From Rubellimicrobium arenae (GTDB taxonomy: Bacteria; Pseudomonadota; Alphaproteobacteria; Rhodobacterales; Rhodobacteraceae): 64,000 nt of DNA. Below are positions 28,893 through 37,459 of the stretch, in pieces (position 1 is the first letter of the stretch; each line of letters begins with the position of its first letter). The notes beneath the pieces were generated by a model, which saw nothing but the letters and a program-made list of their open reading frames with translations, ran no database searches and was not told the DNA's origin. The position numbers and the translations under genes are program-made. The stretch lies in contig NZ_JAFMST010000009.1 in NCBI RefSeq assembly GCF_017916275.1, positions 1 to 64,000 of the forward strand, written 5' to 3'.

Positions 28893-29303
28893 ATGGACGG
28901 GATGGAATGCATGATGGACCCTGACCTAACCGCGCAAATCGCCGTCATGTCGAGGGCAGAGTTGAAGCAGCTCAAGCAGCAGGTCGAGCATGCCTTGGAC
29001 AGGAACGAGCTGCGCCATATGCAGGACGCAATTGCCGCGGTCACCCAGGCGGTCCATGAGTTCGGCTTCAGCCTACAGGAGATTCTGGATTTCCAGGAGG
29101 AAGCGGAGCGCAAGAGGCTCGCCCTTTCCCGGCAGTCGTTGGGATCGAGGCTCTACAATCCTGAAGATCCCCTGAAGTCCTGGTCAGGGCGAGGACGACG
29201 GCCGGCATGGCTCGTCAGGCACCTCAAGGCCGGCAAGAGCCTCGACGACCTCCGGGCCTGGCAGGCCCATTCCGGGCGTGAGGACCATCCCCAACCACGC
29301 TAG
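28893..29303 (+). CDS. H-NS/HvrA family DNA-binding protein
   Basis: A nucleoid-associated regulator of up to 136 residues. The N-terminal half is a helical oligomerisation region (MSRAELKQLKQQVEHALDRN, AIAAVTQAVHEFGFSLQEIL). The C-terminal half has the H-NS DNA-binding core: YNPEDPLKSWSGRGRRPAWL followed by AGKSLDDLRAW, where the SGRGRRPAW element contacts AT-rich DNA. The closest named relative in Rhodobacterales would be HvrA. Several in-frame ATGs (28893, 28911, 28914) make the start uncertain. Its place in an accessory, partly AT-rich region suggests silencing of acquired genes. Confidence 0.88.
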   Translation: MDGMECMMDPDLTAQIAVMSRAELKQLKQQVEHALDRNELRHMQDAIAAVTQAVHEFGFSLQEILDFQEEAERKRLALSRQSLGSRLYNPEDPLKSWSGRGRRPAWLVRHLKAGKSLDDLRAWQAHSGREDHPQPR

Positions 29304-29544
29304 TAGACGGCCCCAGGGCGAACTCGAGCGTATGGGTGAGCTGGCTCGGCCCGTCCGAACGGTGCCTGGGCTGCGGCCAGGGAAGTCCTGCCTTGGACGG
29401 CCCGCCCGGCTGGACGTTGGCGGGGTCCGAGGTCATCGGCCGCCTCGGCTACGTCCAATGGATAAGACGCCCCCCGAAGGGGCATGCATCGCCGGAGAAC
29501 GAGTTGTCTTAGCAGGTAAGGCCTAGTGCGTTGGGAGCTCAACA

Positions 29545-29748
29545 ATGATTCGGACCAGACTGGCCCTGGCGGTCGCATCGCTTGCAGCTGCGGCGCCCGC
29601 CTATGCTCACCACCGGCCATGGCATGCCGGCGGGCCACCCCGCGCCGTCGTCGTGCCCGAGATCGATGCCTCGGCCGGCCTGCTCGCGATCGGGGCGCTG
29701 GCGACGGTTGTGCTGTTCATGTGGGAACGCCAGCGCCGGAAAGGTTGA
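29545..29748 (+). CDS. VPEID-CTERM sorting-signal protein
   Basis: A 67-residue exported protein: signal peptide (RLALAVASLAAAAPAYA), a short histidine/proline-rich mature part, then a C-terminal sorting region made of the motif VVPEIDASAGLLAIG, a hydrophobic helix and a basic tail ERQRRKG. This is the VPEID-CTERM signal recognised by exosortase E/protease fusions, and such a gene lies 68 bp away on the opposite strand, convergent. The mature part left after processing would be tiny, so this is a minimal substrate. A 12-bp palindrome at 29799-29810 lies between the two genes and may end both transcripts. Confidence 0.88.
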   Translation: MIRTRLALAVASLAAAAPAYAHHRPWHAGGPPRAVVVPEIDASAGLLAIGALATVVLFMWERQRRKG

Positions 29749-29816
29749 GCTGGCCGCCTCGTCAGCCTCCGGCGGTCTGACCACCACGGTCGGCCCGGCC
29801 CGGCGCCGGGCGGACA

Positions 29817-31490
29817 TCACAGGCCCGACCAATCGCCGCGGGATGCGGCCCAAAGCGCGATCATGCCGTTCGCGACCGCGTGGGCAACGATCGCGTCCGC
29901 CAAGTTGTTGCGCCGAAGCATGACCCAGGCGAAGGCCACGCCGGCCAGCCAAGCCTCAAGCCATCGCCCGTGCAGGACGGCGAACAGAACGCTGGACGCA
30001 CCGATGGCAAAGGCCTGCCCGAACCTGCCACCCAGGTCGAACCGGGCCACGAGATACCCCCGGAAGAAGAGCTCCTCGACCATCGGCACCAGCACTGCCG
30101 TGCCAAGGATGCGCAGCCCCACCCAGATCGCCAGAGCCACGCCTCCGAGTCCGGACAGGGCCTCTCCAAGCACAAGATCCGTCTCGCTGGCCTCGGGCTC
30201 GGTCAGGATCCACAGCACGGCCACGAGGCCGCCGGCCATCACGACGACCGGATCGCGACTCCAGCGGAGATGCCGATAGCTTGGCCAGAAGAAGCCCAGG
30301 ACCAAGGCCATGCCCAAGGCCCGGAACGGAAAGGCCAGGTCCGGGTGCATCGTCAGGGCGGAGCCCACCGTCCCCGTGAGGAGGAACACCGAAAGCGGCA
30401 GGATGCGGGCTGCGAGCCAGTCCTTTCGGAGGGAGGGTGCCACAATCGACGGCAGGGGTCGTTCCGGCCGCGCTTGCAGGGCGGGCGTCGCGTGCGCCAA
30501 GCCTATCAGCGCCAGCGCAAGCAGGGTGAAGAACATCCAGCCCGCGTAGCTGTGGAACCCGTTGACAGCCAGTTCGGGCGAGGCCCAGGCCCCGATCAGT
30601 ATCAGCGCGGTGATCCGGAGCACGTTGAAGGTCCAGCTCAGCATCAGCCCCAGCGGCAGCATGACAAGCCAGTAATGAGGAAAGCGAAGGCTGTTCCGGA
30701 ACAAGCCACCGTAGAGCACGACAAAGGCGGTGATCAGGAGAAGACCTTCAAGGCCAGAGCAGGCCTGTCCGATGTTCACGTAGAAGCCGTCCAAGCCGAT
30801 GATATAGTCTTGGCGGCTCAGGTAGATGCCCGACCCGAACACCGACAGGCAAAGTTGCACGGCAGCAAAGGTGAGCGAACTCAACGGCATCCAGGCCCAG
30901 AGGGGCAGGACCAGATTGGTCAGGTCCAGAAGGAGGGCGGCGGCGGCGCCGACCAGCGCCGCGTGGCGTCCCTCCCTTCGGAGCCAATCTCCCCAGGCCC
31001 GACGGGGCGCGGCCCAGAACATGGCGCCAACCGCCGCGAGCGACGCCCCCGTCACCCAAGGCAGGGCAAAGGCCCAGAGGAATGACACCGATGCGGCGCC
31101 GGGCGGGCCAATCAATGGAAGAACCAGCAGGGCCAGGCCGACGAAATGCAGAAGCATCCACCGCCACGCCGGTCCCACGGCATCGGATGGTCCGGAAAGG
31201 GCTGGAACAGCGTGAAAGGCGCCTGCGACCCACCTGGGAGCAGGGGCCGGCACCTGAGGAGCGCCGGGCGCGAGTTCCACTTGCCGCCACGCCGGCGGGC
31301 GGGACCAGACGAACAGGCTGAGAGCCAGCAGGACGGCCGTGGCTCGGCCCAGCAGGCTGCGCAGCACCCCGCAGGCCAACTCGGCACTGACCTGCGTGCA
31401 GTCCAGGTCGATCAGGAACTGGTAGGCCAGAACCAGGCCACCGAGTTCGCAGGCCAGAAGTCCAGCCAGGACGTTGACGCGCGGAACCAA
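29817..31490 (-). CDS. xrtE: Exosortase E / CPBP protease fusion (VPEID-CTERM system)
   Basis: An integral membrane protein of 557 residues in two parts. The exosortase part has the catalytic triad in context: Cys244 in GQACSGLEGLLL, Arg292 in FNVLRITALI and His313 in NGFHSYAGW. The C-terminal part is a CPBP (CAAX-like) protease with Glu472-Glu473 and Arg477 in VEELFFRGYL, His507 in FAVLHGRW and His537 in VAHAVANGM. This domain order is that of exosortase E. It should cleave and process proteins with a VPEID-CTERM tail at the inner membrane. The start is TTG, with GGGAGGG upstream. Exosortases often go with exopolysaccharide loci, as here. Confidence 0.93.
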   Translation of the reverse strand: MVPRVNVLAGLLACELGGLVLAYQFLIDLDCTQVSAELACGVLRSLLGRATAVLLALSLFVWSRPPAWRQVELAPGAPQVPAPAPRWVAGAFHAVPALSGPSDAVGPAWRWMLLHFVGLALLVLPLIGPPGAASVSFLWAFALPWVTGASLAAVGAMFWAAPRRAWGDWLRREGRHAALVGAAAALLLDLTNLVLPLWAWMPLSSLTFAAVQLCLSVFGSGIYLSRQDYIIGLDGFYVNIGQACSGLEGLLLITAFVVLYGGLFRNSLRFPHYWLVMLPLGLMLSWTFNVLRITALILIGAWASPELAVNGFHSYAGWMFFTLLALALIGLAHATPALQARPERPLPSIVAPSLRKDWLAARILPLSVFLLTGTVGSALTMHPDLAFPFRALGMALVLGFFWPSYRHLRWSRDPVVVMAGGLVAVLWILTEPEASETDLVLGEALSGLGGVALAIWVGLRILGTAVLVPMVEELFFRGYLVARFDLGGRFGQAFAIGASSVLFAVLHGRWLEAWLAGVAFAWVMLRRNNLADAIVAHAVANGMIALWAASRGDWSGL

Positions 31491-32015
31491 TGCGGCATCC
31501 CTCCCCTACAGGCGGTCGGCCGGTTCGCAGATCCCCTGACTCGACCGCGAGCAGCGGGAGTGTAGTCGCAGGCGATCGCGCCTGCGGATCCCCCATTTGG
31601 GCGTCGCCTCGCTCATTGGTGGTAGCGGAGTGTCATGAGGGATGAAGGGTCGGCCCCATGAATGGTCGAGCGCATGTCCGACCCGGCCGCCCACCCGCAC
31701 CGGATCGGCCGCATCCATCCGGCGGGCCGCACCGACAGCCATGGCGACGCCGCCCCCTTGGGCTGCGCCCTCCCTGCCTCAACCGGATCGGGGGACCCGG
31801 CTACATGCTCTTAGGTGGATCCGGTTGCTGGCGACCACCCGCTTTGGTCGAGTGACCAGCATCCGTTTGGCCAAGAGAGCGGTTGTTGCCGACGAACTGA
31901 TAACACTACGGGGTGAGTCCCCGGGGCAGATACTCTTGGCATATGGCCACTCGTCATAGGGCCATGACATGCAACAGACGTTCGCGCCTGCCAATCCGGA
32001 CGGGAGGATCGTACC
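31491..32015. other. Divergent noncoding region between xrtE and RTX gene
   Basis: No gene is supported. It should hold the promoters of xrtE (leftward) and the RTX gene (rightward). GGGAGGA at 32001-32007 is the ribosome site of the RTX gene. A small stem ATGGCC/GGCCAT spans 31942-31964. Confidence 0.4.
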
Positions 32016-33269
32016 ATGCCACTGAACATGATCATCGGGACCAACGCCGGGAACTCGCTCTTTGGAACGCGGGGCGGCGACGTCATCCTTGGCCTGCCGG
32101 GCGACGACTGGGTCTTCGGAGATGGACGGCCGGTCCAGGCCGATGATCCCACGGTCTTCACGCTGATCGGGGCCTCCGACATGCTCTTCGGCGGTGACGG
32201 CAACGACACGCTGTTCGGAGAGGGCGATGTAAGCTCCCCGGAATCCGGCCTGACCTATGTTCTCATCGGAGCCGCCGACAGCATCACGGGCGGAGCCGGG
32301 GACGACGTCATTCGTGGCGAGGGGACAGCCGGGGCAGCGTTCTCAACGGGCCGGCTGACCGGGGCCGACGATATCCTGGACGGTGGGACCGGCAACGACA
32401 GCGTGTGGGGTGATGGCTGGGCCGCGTTCGGGCGCGGGCGCGGGACGCTGGACGGCGGAGATGATCGCATCGGAGGTGGCGCAGGGGACGACGAACTCTT
32501 TGGCGACGGCGAGGCAGAGCGGCTGAACGGCGGCGATGACACCCTTGTTGCCATGGACGGCAACGACGTCCTGATGGGCGACGGCAAGGCGCACCCGACC
32601 ATGCAGGGAGGTGACGACCTTCTTTATGCCGGCTCAGGCAACGACCAGCTCTTTGGCGACGGCCAGGTCTCGGTCTTCTACTTCGGCCCCGCGACGCTGG
32701 TTGGGGGTGACGACACCATGTTCGGAGGGAGCGGTCGCGACACCCTCTGGGGCGATGGGACGACCGACGGAGCGGGCTATCGGGGTCTCCTCACCGGCGG
32801 CAACGACATCCTGAACGGAGGCAGCGGCGCGGACCTGATCTATGGAGACGGCTCCGCAACGGGGGCCCCCGACTCCGTCGTGGCCGGGGGCGACGACACG
32901 CTGATTGGAGCCAAGGGCGACGACACCCTCTGGGGCGACGCGGCCCCGCCGAGCCCCGGATACGTCGTCAGTCTCACCGGTGGGGCCGACACCTTCGTGT
33001 TCGGGGCCAAGGACGGCAAGGATACGGTCAAGGACTTTCGTGCGGCCGATGGCGACCTACTGGACCTGACCGCGACCGGCCTTGGTTTCGGCGATCTCGA
33101 CACCGACGGTTCTGGCGTTCTCGATGCCGCTGATCTCTTCATCCTGAGCGATGGCAGCTCGATGGTCATCGACCTCGGCGCCGCCGCCCAGGCCAGTCCT
33201 GCCGGTCAGAACATGCTGACCCTGACGGGCGTTACGGGGCTGACCGCGAGCAATCTTCTGATCTCCTGA
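32016..33269 (+). CDS. RTX calcium-binding repeat protein with spaced repeats
   Basis: A 417-residue, acidic, glycine/aspartate-rich protein made almost wholly of RTX-type repeats. Besides short nonapeptides (GGDGNDTLFGEG, GGSGADLIYGDG), it has longer units of about 35-45 residues in which a GGxDxLxGGxGxDxLxGDG pair is separated by a variable 10-18 residue linker. The C-terminal 90 residues carry TFVFGAKDGKDTVKDFRAAD and DLLDLTATG, the usual type I secretion tail, and LDTDGSGVLDAADLF, an EF-hand-like loop. There is no enzymatic domain or signal peptide. It is probably an extracellular calcium-dependent surface or matrix protein; function beyond that is unknown. Confidence 0.85.
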   Translation: MPLNMIIGTNAGNSLFGTRGGDVILGLPGDDWVFGDGRPVQADDPTVFTLIGASDMLFGGDGNDTLFGEGDVSSPESGLTYVLIGAADSITGGAGDDVIRGEGTAGAAFSTGRLTGADDILDGGTGNDSVWGDGWAAFGRGRGTLDGGDDRIGGGAGDDELFGDGEAERLNGGDDTLVAMDGNDVLMGDGKAHPTMQGGDDLLYAGSGNDQLFGDGQVSVFYFGPATLVGGDDTMFGGSGRDTLWGDGTTDGAGYRGLLTGGNDILNGGSGADLIYGDGSATGAPDSVVAGGDDTLIGAKGDDTLWGDAAPPSPGYVVSLTGGADTFVFGAKDGKDTVKDFRAADGDLLDLTATGLGFGDLDTDGSGVLDAADLFILSDGSSMVIDLGAAAQASPAGQNMLTLTGVTGLTASNLLIS

Positions 33270-34283
33270 AGTTGCATGGCCCTCGGTCATCTCGCCACGG
33301 TCGGGGCGATCAAGTCACGGACTGACAGGGACGCATCTACACGCTCCCCCTGCTCAGGCCATGCAGCCGCGGTTGCCGCCCGGCATGGTCCGAGACTCCA
33401 GCAGCGCGAGAAGGACTCCCGGGATCGGACGCCCCCACCTCTCGGCTGCAAAGTCACATAAGGCCGGACCCGATGTGAGAGGATCAGCCAAGCCCCGATC
33501 CGGGCGATCGCTCGACCTCTCAGGACACGAAGGCCGCCGAGACGGTGCCTCGGCGGGCAGACACGCCGAGAGGCGGCCCACGTCTCGAGCGCGACGTTCC
33601 AGATGAAGCCCCGCCCCCAAGACCAACCCCGCCCCTGCTCCCGACACGGCGATCGCCAAGTCCAAGGACAGCGGTCTGGCGTAGCGCGCTACAGCTCCTT
33701 CATGGCTGGCGACGTGGAGCCCCGATACGTGGCTTCACCGTCCGCACCCAGCCCAGAAGGAGGTGGCCCGCGATGGTCGCCTTGGCTCCACGCTCATGCA
33801 GGACAGCTCGGTCGGCCCTCAAGAGGCGCCGCGGCCCGCCATGGCACACCCCTCCCGCGGCCCAGCACCACAAGGAAAGACGTCTCCGACCCCGGACAGG
33901 CATGCGCCTGAATCTGAACGTCGAAGTCCTTCAGGAATTTAACTGGCAGCGGAGGAGGCTACCTGATTACTGTATCTACCGGCCTCTATCCGCCTCAACG
34001 CAGTCCACATTTTCTCAATATTTCATCATCTTATTTGTCATCATGGTGGATAATTCCCCATACAATTCTTTGCTAAATAATGGAAAAGATGATGGAGAAA
34101 ATTCTTGCCGAAGTTAACCGCGATAAGAGTAAAAACCTTAAAAGGTAGTGCTAAGCCGCATAACGTAAATTCTGGCAGCGTTGCATCAGGCAGTCCACTT
34201 CAGGATCCGTCAACGGTTCCAAACCTCTGCTCGACCGACCCGGTTCGAGCGGCAGGAGGGGGCACCCCATCTGCACACCTTAC
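33270..34283. other. 1-kb noncoding region with an AT-rich segment
   Basis: No gene is supported. From about 33985 to 34180 the composition drops to AT-rich, sharply unlike the rest of the window. Within it a TTG-started frame at 34105 reads PKLTAIRVKTLKGSAKP, faintly like the N-terminus of DUF4102-type integrases, but it loses the resemblance at once. ACCTTAAAAGGT is a short palindrome at 34135-34146. The segment may be a remnant of mobile DNA or an H-NS-bound control region. Confidence 0.45.
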
Positions 34284-34772
34284 TTAGGAGGCTTCCCATC
34301 GCCAGACCCGTCCGACCTCGTCGTCGATGGCGTCCCCGACATGCCGGAAGCCGATGCGGTCGAGCACGGACGCGGACGCGTTGCGCTCGGGAAGCGTGTG
34401 AGCGAACACCTTCGGGAAAGGAGCGTGCGACTGCGTGAGCGAGACCAGTCCCGCCGCCATGGACCGTGCGAAGCCCCGACCCTCGGCGTGGGGAAAGGTG
34501 AAGTAGGCGATCTCGACGAAGCCGTCGCGGGGAGGACCAACGAAGCTGCAAGATCCGATGACTTCTCCGGTCTCCGCGCTGCTCCCAAAATAGCCGATCC
34601 AGGGCTCCACCGTCCTGGTGCGGTCGTACAGCGCCAGCTGCGCACGGGCGACGTCGCGAACCAGCGTGGCTACGTCACTGCCGGGCAGGATCAATCCCGC
34701 CTTGCAGGGGTCCTCGCCGGTCCGCAGCGCCAGGTCACGTGTCAGCGGAATGAGGTTGATGTCGGAGGTCAT
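34284..34772 (-). CDS. GNAT family N-acetyltransferase (RimJ/RimL-like)
   Basis: A 162-residue protein with the GNAT fold of the Acetyltransf_3 type. The acetyl-CoA loop is HAEGRGFARSMAAGLVSLTQ (Q/RxxGxG/A-like), preceded by GFVEIAYFTFP and followed by KVFAHTLPERNASASVLDRI and GFRHVG, the classic last helix-strand of RimJ/RimL-type enzymes. It would acetylate a small amine or protein N-terminus. It stands alone between the AT-rich gap and an RTX gene; AGGA lies upstream of the ATG. The substrate cannot be assigned. Confidence 0.85.
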   Translation of the reverse strand: MTSDINLIPLTRDLALRTGEDPCKAGLILPGSDVATLVRDVARAQLALYDRTRTVEPWIGYFGSSAETGEVIGSCSFVGPPRDGFVEIAYFTFPHAEGRGFARSMAAGLVSLTQSHAPFPKVFAHTLPERNASASVLDRIGFRHVGDAIDDEVGRVWRWEAS

Positions 34773-34869
34773 GATGGGTCCTGTCAGGTGGCCGGTTGTA
34801 CGGCAGGGTTGGCGTCGCGCATCCGGTCCCGAGGAGCGTTTGGCCTGACATCTACCCGGTGGCGGGCCA

Positions 34870-36564
34870 CTAGAGCACGAAGTCGGCCTCGGTCAGGGTG
34901 ATCGCGTGCGCGGCGTCGGTGAGCTCGATTGCGAAGTCTGCGGCGCCATCGCCGTTTACATCGCCCTGCACCCTTTGGCCTGTCGCGGTCCAAACGGACC
35001 TCAGCTCCCCCGCCCGACCACTGAAGCCCACGTTGGTGCCGATAAAGGTGAACGTGTCGTTTGCGGTCGTGCCCGCCTTGGCGTCGATGCGGTCGAGGGC
35101 GATCACGTCCTGGCCGCCACCCGCGAAGTCGGTGACGAGGTCGCGGGTGGTGGAGGTGGTCCCGCTGTCGCCCGTGCCAATGAAGTGGAAGTAGTCGGCC
35201 CCCGCGCCGCCGGTCAGCACGTCGCGGCCCGTGCCGCCGGTTAGGTTGTCAAGCCCGGCCCCGCCGGCGAGCCGGTCGTTGCCCCCATAACCGAGCAGGT
35301 GGTCGGCGCCGTCATTGCCTTCGAGGACGTTGGCCCCGCCTGAGCCGTAGAGGATGTCGGCGCCGCTGCCGCCCTTGGCGTTTTCGAAGCCGCTGATCCT
35401 GTCGGCGCCCGCTCCAGCCAAGGTGCTGCCCTTGGCCGAGCCGGCATCCATACGACTCGATCCGGGGAAGTAGGGCGACAGGTCATGGACCACGGTGTCG
35501 AGGTTCACGGTGGCGGAGTAGAACGCGGAGCTTGCATCATAGGTGTCGATGCCGGTGCCGCCCGAGATGGCGTCAAGGCCGTCGCCGCCGATGGCAGCAC
35601 CTTGGCCAACATAGATGTCGTTGCCGCCCCCGAGCGCCACGCTGTCGGCGCCGTTGCCATCCTGGACCGTCTCGGCAGTGGCGCCGCCCAGGAACCGGTC
35701 GTTGCCGCCGCCCAGGATGATCCGGCCCACGACCGTGCCGCTCACCACGACGCCGTCCACGGTGGCGTAGTTGGTGAACACGTCGGCGCCGCCGTTGAGG
35801 GAGACATGATCGGTGACTCGGCTCCCGATCTGGCCAGTGTTGATGATCGTGTCGCCGCCATCGGCCAGATAGATGGAGCCGTCCATCAGGCCGCTGTTCT
35901 CGATCCGATCGGCGCCGCCGCCGTGGTCGGACACATTGATTTCGATGGTTCCGGTGTTCACCAGCTTATCGGTGCCGGCGCCCAGGTCGATGGCGTGGGT
36001 CCCGTCGTGATCGCCGATCAGCCCGGAGTTGGTGATCGTATCGTCGCCACCCGCGAGGTGCATGGCGCCCAGGAGGGTGCCCGAGTTGGTCACCTGCTCG
36101 TGGCTGAGCTCACCGCTGTCCCTGATCGAGATTGTGGCGTCAATAGTCCCGGTGTTCGTGATCCTGTGGGTGCCCGGCCCCAGGATGCTGATGCCGAAGC
36201 CGACCAGGCTCGTGGCCGCGATCAAGCCGTGGTTCGTGACCGTCGAGGCGCTTTCAAGACGTAGGCCTTCCCAGTTGCCGGTGACCTCGCCTTCGGTGCC
36301 AACGGTGATCGTCGAAACCGCAGCGTTGCCAGCCGCGAGCACAAGCCCGCTGCTCCGGTCGGAGGCGACCGCGCCATTCACGACAACAGTCCAGGCGCCG
36401 GTGGGACCCAGGCGCGTCCCGTCGGCATTCGCGCCGGCGGCGATCAGGAAAGCGCCGGCATCGACGGTGAGCGAGTCATCGCCCGGGGTGTCCAGGTCGA
36501 AGGCGTGGTCGCCGTCGGCGCCGGTGAAGATGCTTCTGGCAGGGGTAATGCGGAAAGCCGTCAT
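34870..36564 (-). CDS. RTX protein with N-terminal NTG/NSG beta-solenoid repeats
   Basis: A 564-residue secreted-type protein in two zones. Residues about 90-290 are rungs of the form T-N-x-G-x-I (VTNHGLIAATS, ITNTGTIDATISI, VTNSGTLLGAMHL, ITNSGLIGDHDG, LVNTGTIEINV, IENSGLMDGSIYL), like passenger solenoids of autotransporters. Residues about 290-480 are RTX nonapeptides (GGSGADILYGSGGANVLEG, GYGGNDRLAGGAG). The tail has LVTDFAGGGQDVIALDRIDA and ends in ADFVL, as the beta-helix RTX protein ends in TDFML, a shared type I secretion end. There is no signal peptide. It is the last gene of the leftward set from 39895. AGGA precedes the ATG. Confidence 0.85.
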   Translation of the reverse strand: MTAFRITPARSIFTGADGDHAFDLDTPGDDSLTVDAGAFLIAAGANADGTRLGPTGAWTVVVNGAVASDRSSGLVLAAGNAAVSTITVGTEGEVTGNWEGLRLESASTVTNHGLIAATSLVGFGISILGPGTHRITNTGTIDATISIRDSGELSHEQVTNSGTLLGAMHLAGGDDTITNSGLIGDHDGTHAIDLGAGTDKLVNTGTIEINVSDHGGGADRIENSGLMDGSIYLADGGDTIINTGQIGSRVTDHVSLNGGADVFTNYATVDGVVVSGTVVGRIILGGGNDRFLGGATAETVQDGNGADSVALGGGNDIYVGQGAAIGGDGLDAISGGTGIDTYDASSAFYSATVNLDTVVHDLSPYFPGSSRMDAGSAKGSTLAGAGADRISGFENAKGGSGADILYGSGGANVLEGNDGADHLLGYGGNDRLAGGAGLDNLTGGTGRDVLTGGAGADYFHFIGTGDSGTTSTTRDLVTDFAGGGQDVIALDRIDAKAGTTANDTFTFIGTNVGFSGRAGELRSVWTATGQRVQGDVNGDGAADFAIELTDAAHAITLTEADFVL

Positions 36565-36855
36565 GAGAATGTCCTATGCGCGAAGAAAACCTGGAAAGGT
36601 CAGGCGGCGAGGAGCGCAGGCCCGCCGGTTCGGCCGGCCCGCCGGGTCGCAGCAAGTGACGAAAGCCCCAGCGGGCCCGTGGTGCCGATCGTGCCATGCC
36701 CGTCATCCAGGCCGAGGTCACGTAGAGGGGTGCTGGCCTGCATGGCTGGGCTGGGCCGTCGGCGCCGACGACGAGGTCGCTGCGGACGTTTGGGCCATCC
36801 CGCCGGCGGAACCGTCGGGTCCCTGGCCGGCAGGAGAGCCTTCGGTTCGGGAGTG
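36565..36855. other. Noncoding gap between rhodanese and RTX genes
   Basis: About 290 bp without a supported gene. A small stem GCCGG/CCGGC at 36624-36638 may attenuate readthrough from the rhodanese gene. The length leaves room for a separate promoter for the RTX gene at 36564. Confidence 0.35.
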
Positions 36856-37236
36856 TTACTGATCGTGCTCAACAGGCTCGCCGGCCGCAGCCCAGTCTTT
36901 GAAGCCGCCGAGGTTGAAGACCTGGGCGTAACCCATGTCTTTGAGTGTCTTGCCGGCGAGGGCGGACCTTCCGCCTGAAGCGCAGTACAGAACCACGGCT
37001 CGCCCCTTGTCGAAGCGGCCGTCGAAGTAGGCGCTCTCAGGATCGGCGCGAAACTCGAGCATGCCGCGCGAGACGTGGATGGACCCGGGAACACTGCCCG
37101 AGGCCGCGCGCTCGGGGGCGTCGCGAACGTCGAGCAGCAGGGCGCCTTCGGCCTGTAGCCGGCGCGCCTCGGTAGCGTCGATCCGGGGCACAGCGGCAGC
37201 CGCGTCGGCGAGAAGGGTGGCAACGGAGTGGGTCAT
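36856..37236 (-). CDS. Single-domain rhodanese-like sulfurtransferase
   Basis: A 126-residue protein with one rhodanese domain. The active-site cysteine is Cys85 in LYCASGGRSALAGKTL, a standard six-residue loop; upstream come GALLLDVRDAPERAASGSVP and IHVSRGMLEFR, and downstream GYAQVFNLGGFKDWAAAGEP. Sulfur-carrier or thiosulfate:cyanide sulfurtransferase activity is typical, in the cytosol since no signal peptide is seen. ATG 37236 is chosen because the family sequence follows; the frame is open further upstream without rhodanese-like content. It sits, oddly, between two RTX genes on the same strand. Confidence 0.88.
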   Translation of the reverse strand: MTHSVATLLADAAAAVPRIDATEARRLQAEGALLLDVRDAPERAASGSVPGSIHVSRGMLEFRADPESAYFDGRFDKGRAVVLYCASGGRSALAGKTLKDMGYAQVFNLGGFKDWAAAGEPVEHDQ

Positions 37237-37459
37237 GATTTGATCTTTCGAGGATGAAGGTTGGTTCGGGCCGCCCTTTAGGGGCCCTGTCTGCTGGTGG
37301 TGTGGTTTCGTGTGGCCGGCCTCGTCGACCAGGCAGAGGCGTGGCAGGCTGTGAGCGGTCGGGGTCATGGTGGATCTCCGGGAGAGGGGAGTGGTCAGGA
37401 TGGCCAGCGGGCTCTCTCGCGACGGCCACTCGGCGGAGCGCCGGACGTCGCCCAGCCGC

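Noticed and set aside
34105-34287. TTG-started frame resembling the N-terminus of a DUF4102 integrase
   Set aside because: Only about 17 residues look similar, no catalytic part follows, and the rest is unlike an integrase. Kept only as a remark on the AT-rich patch.
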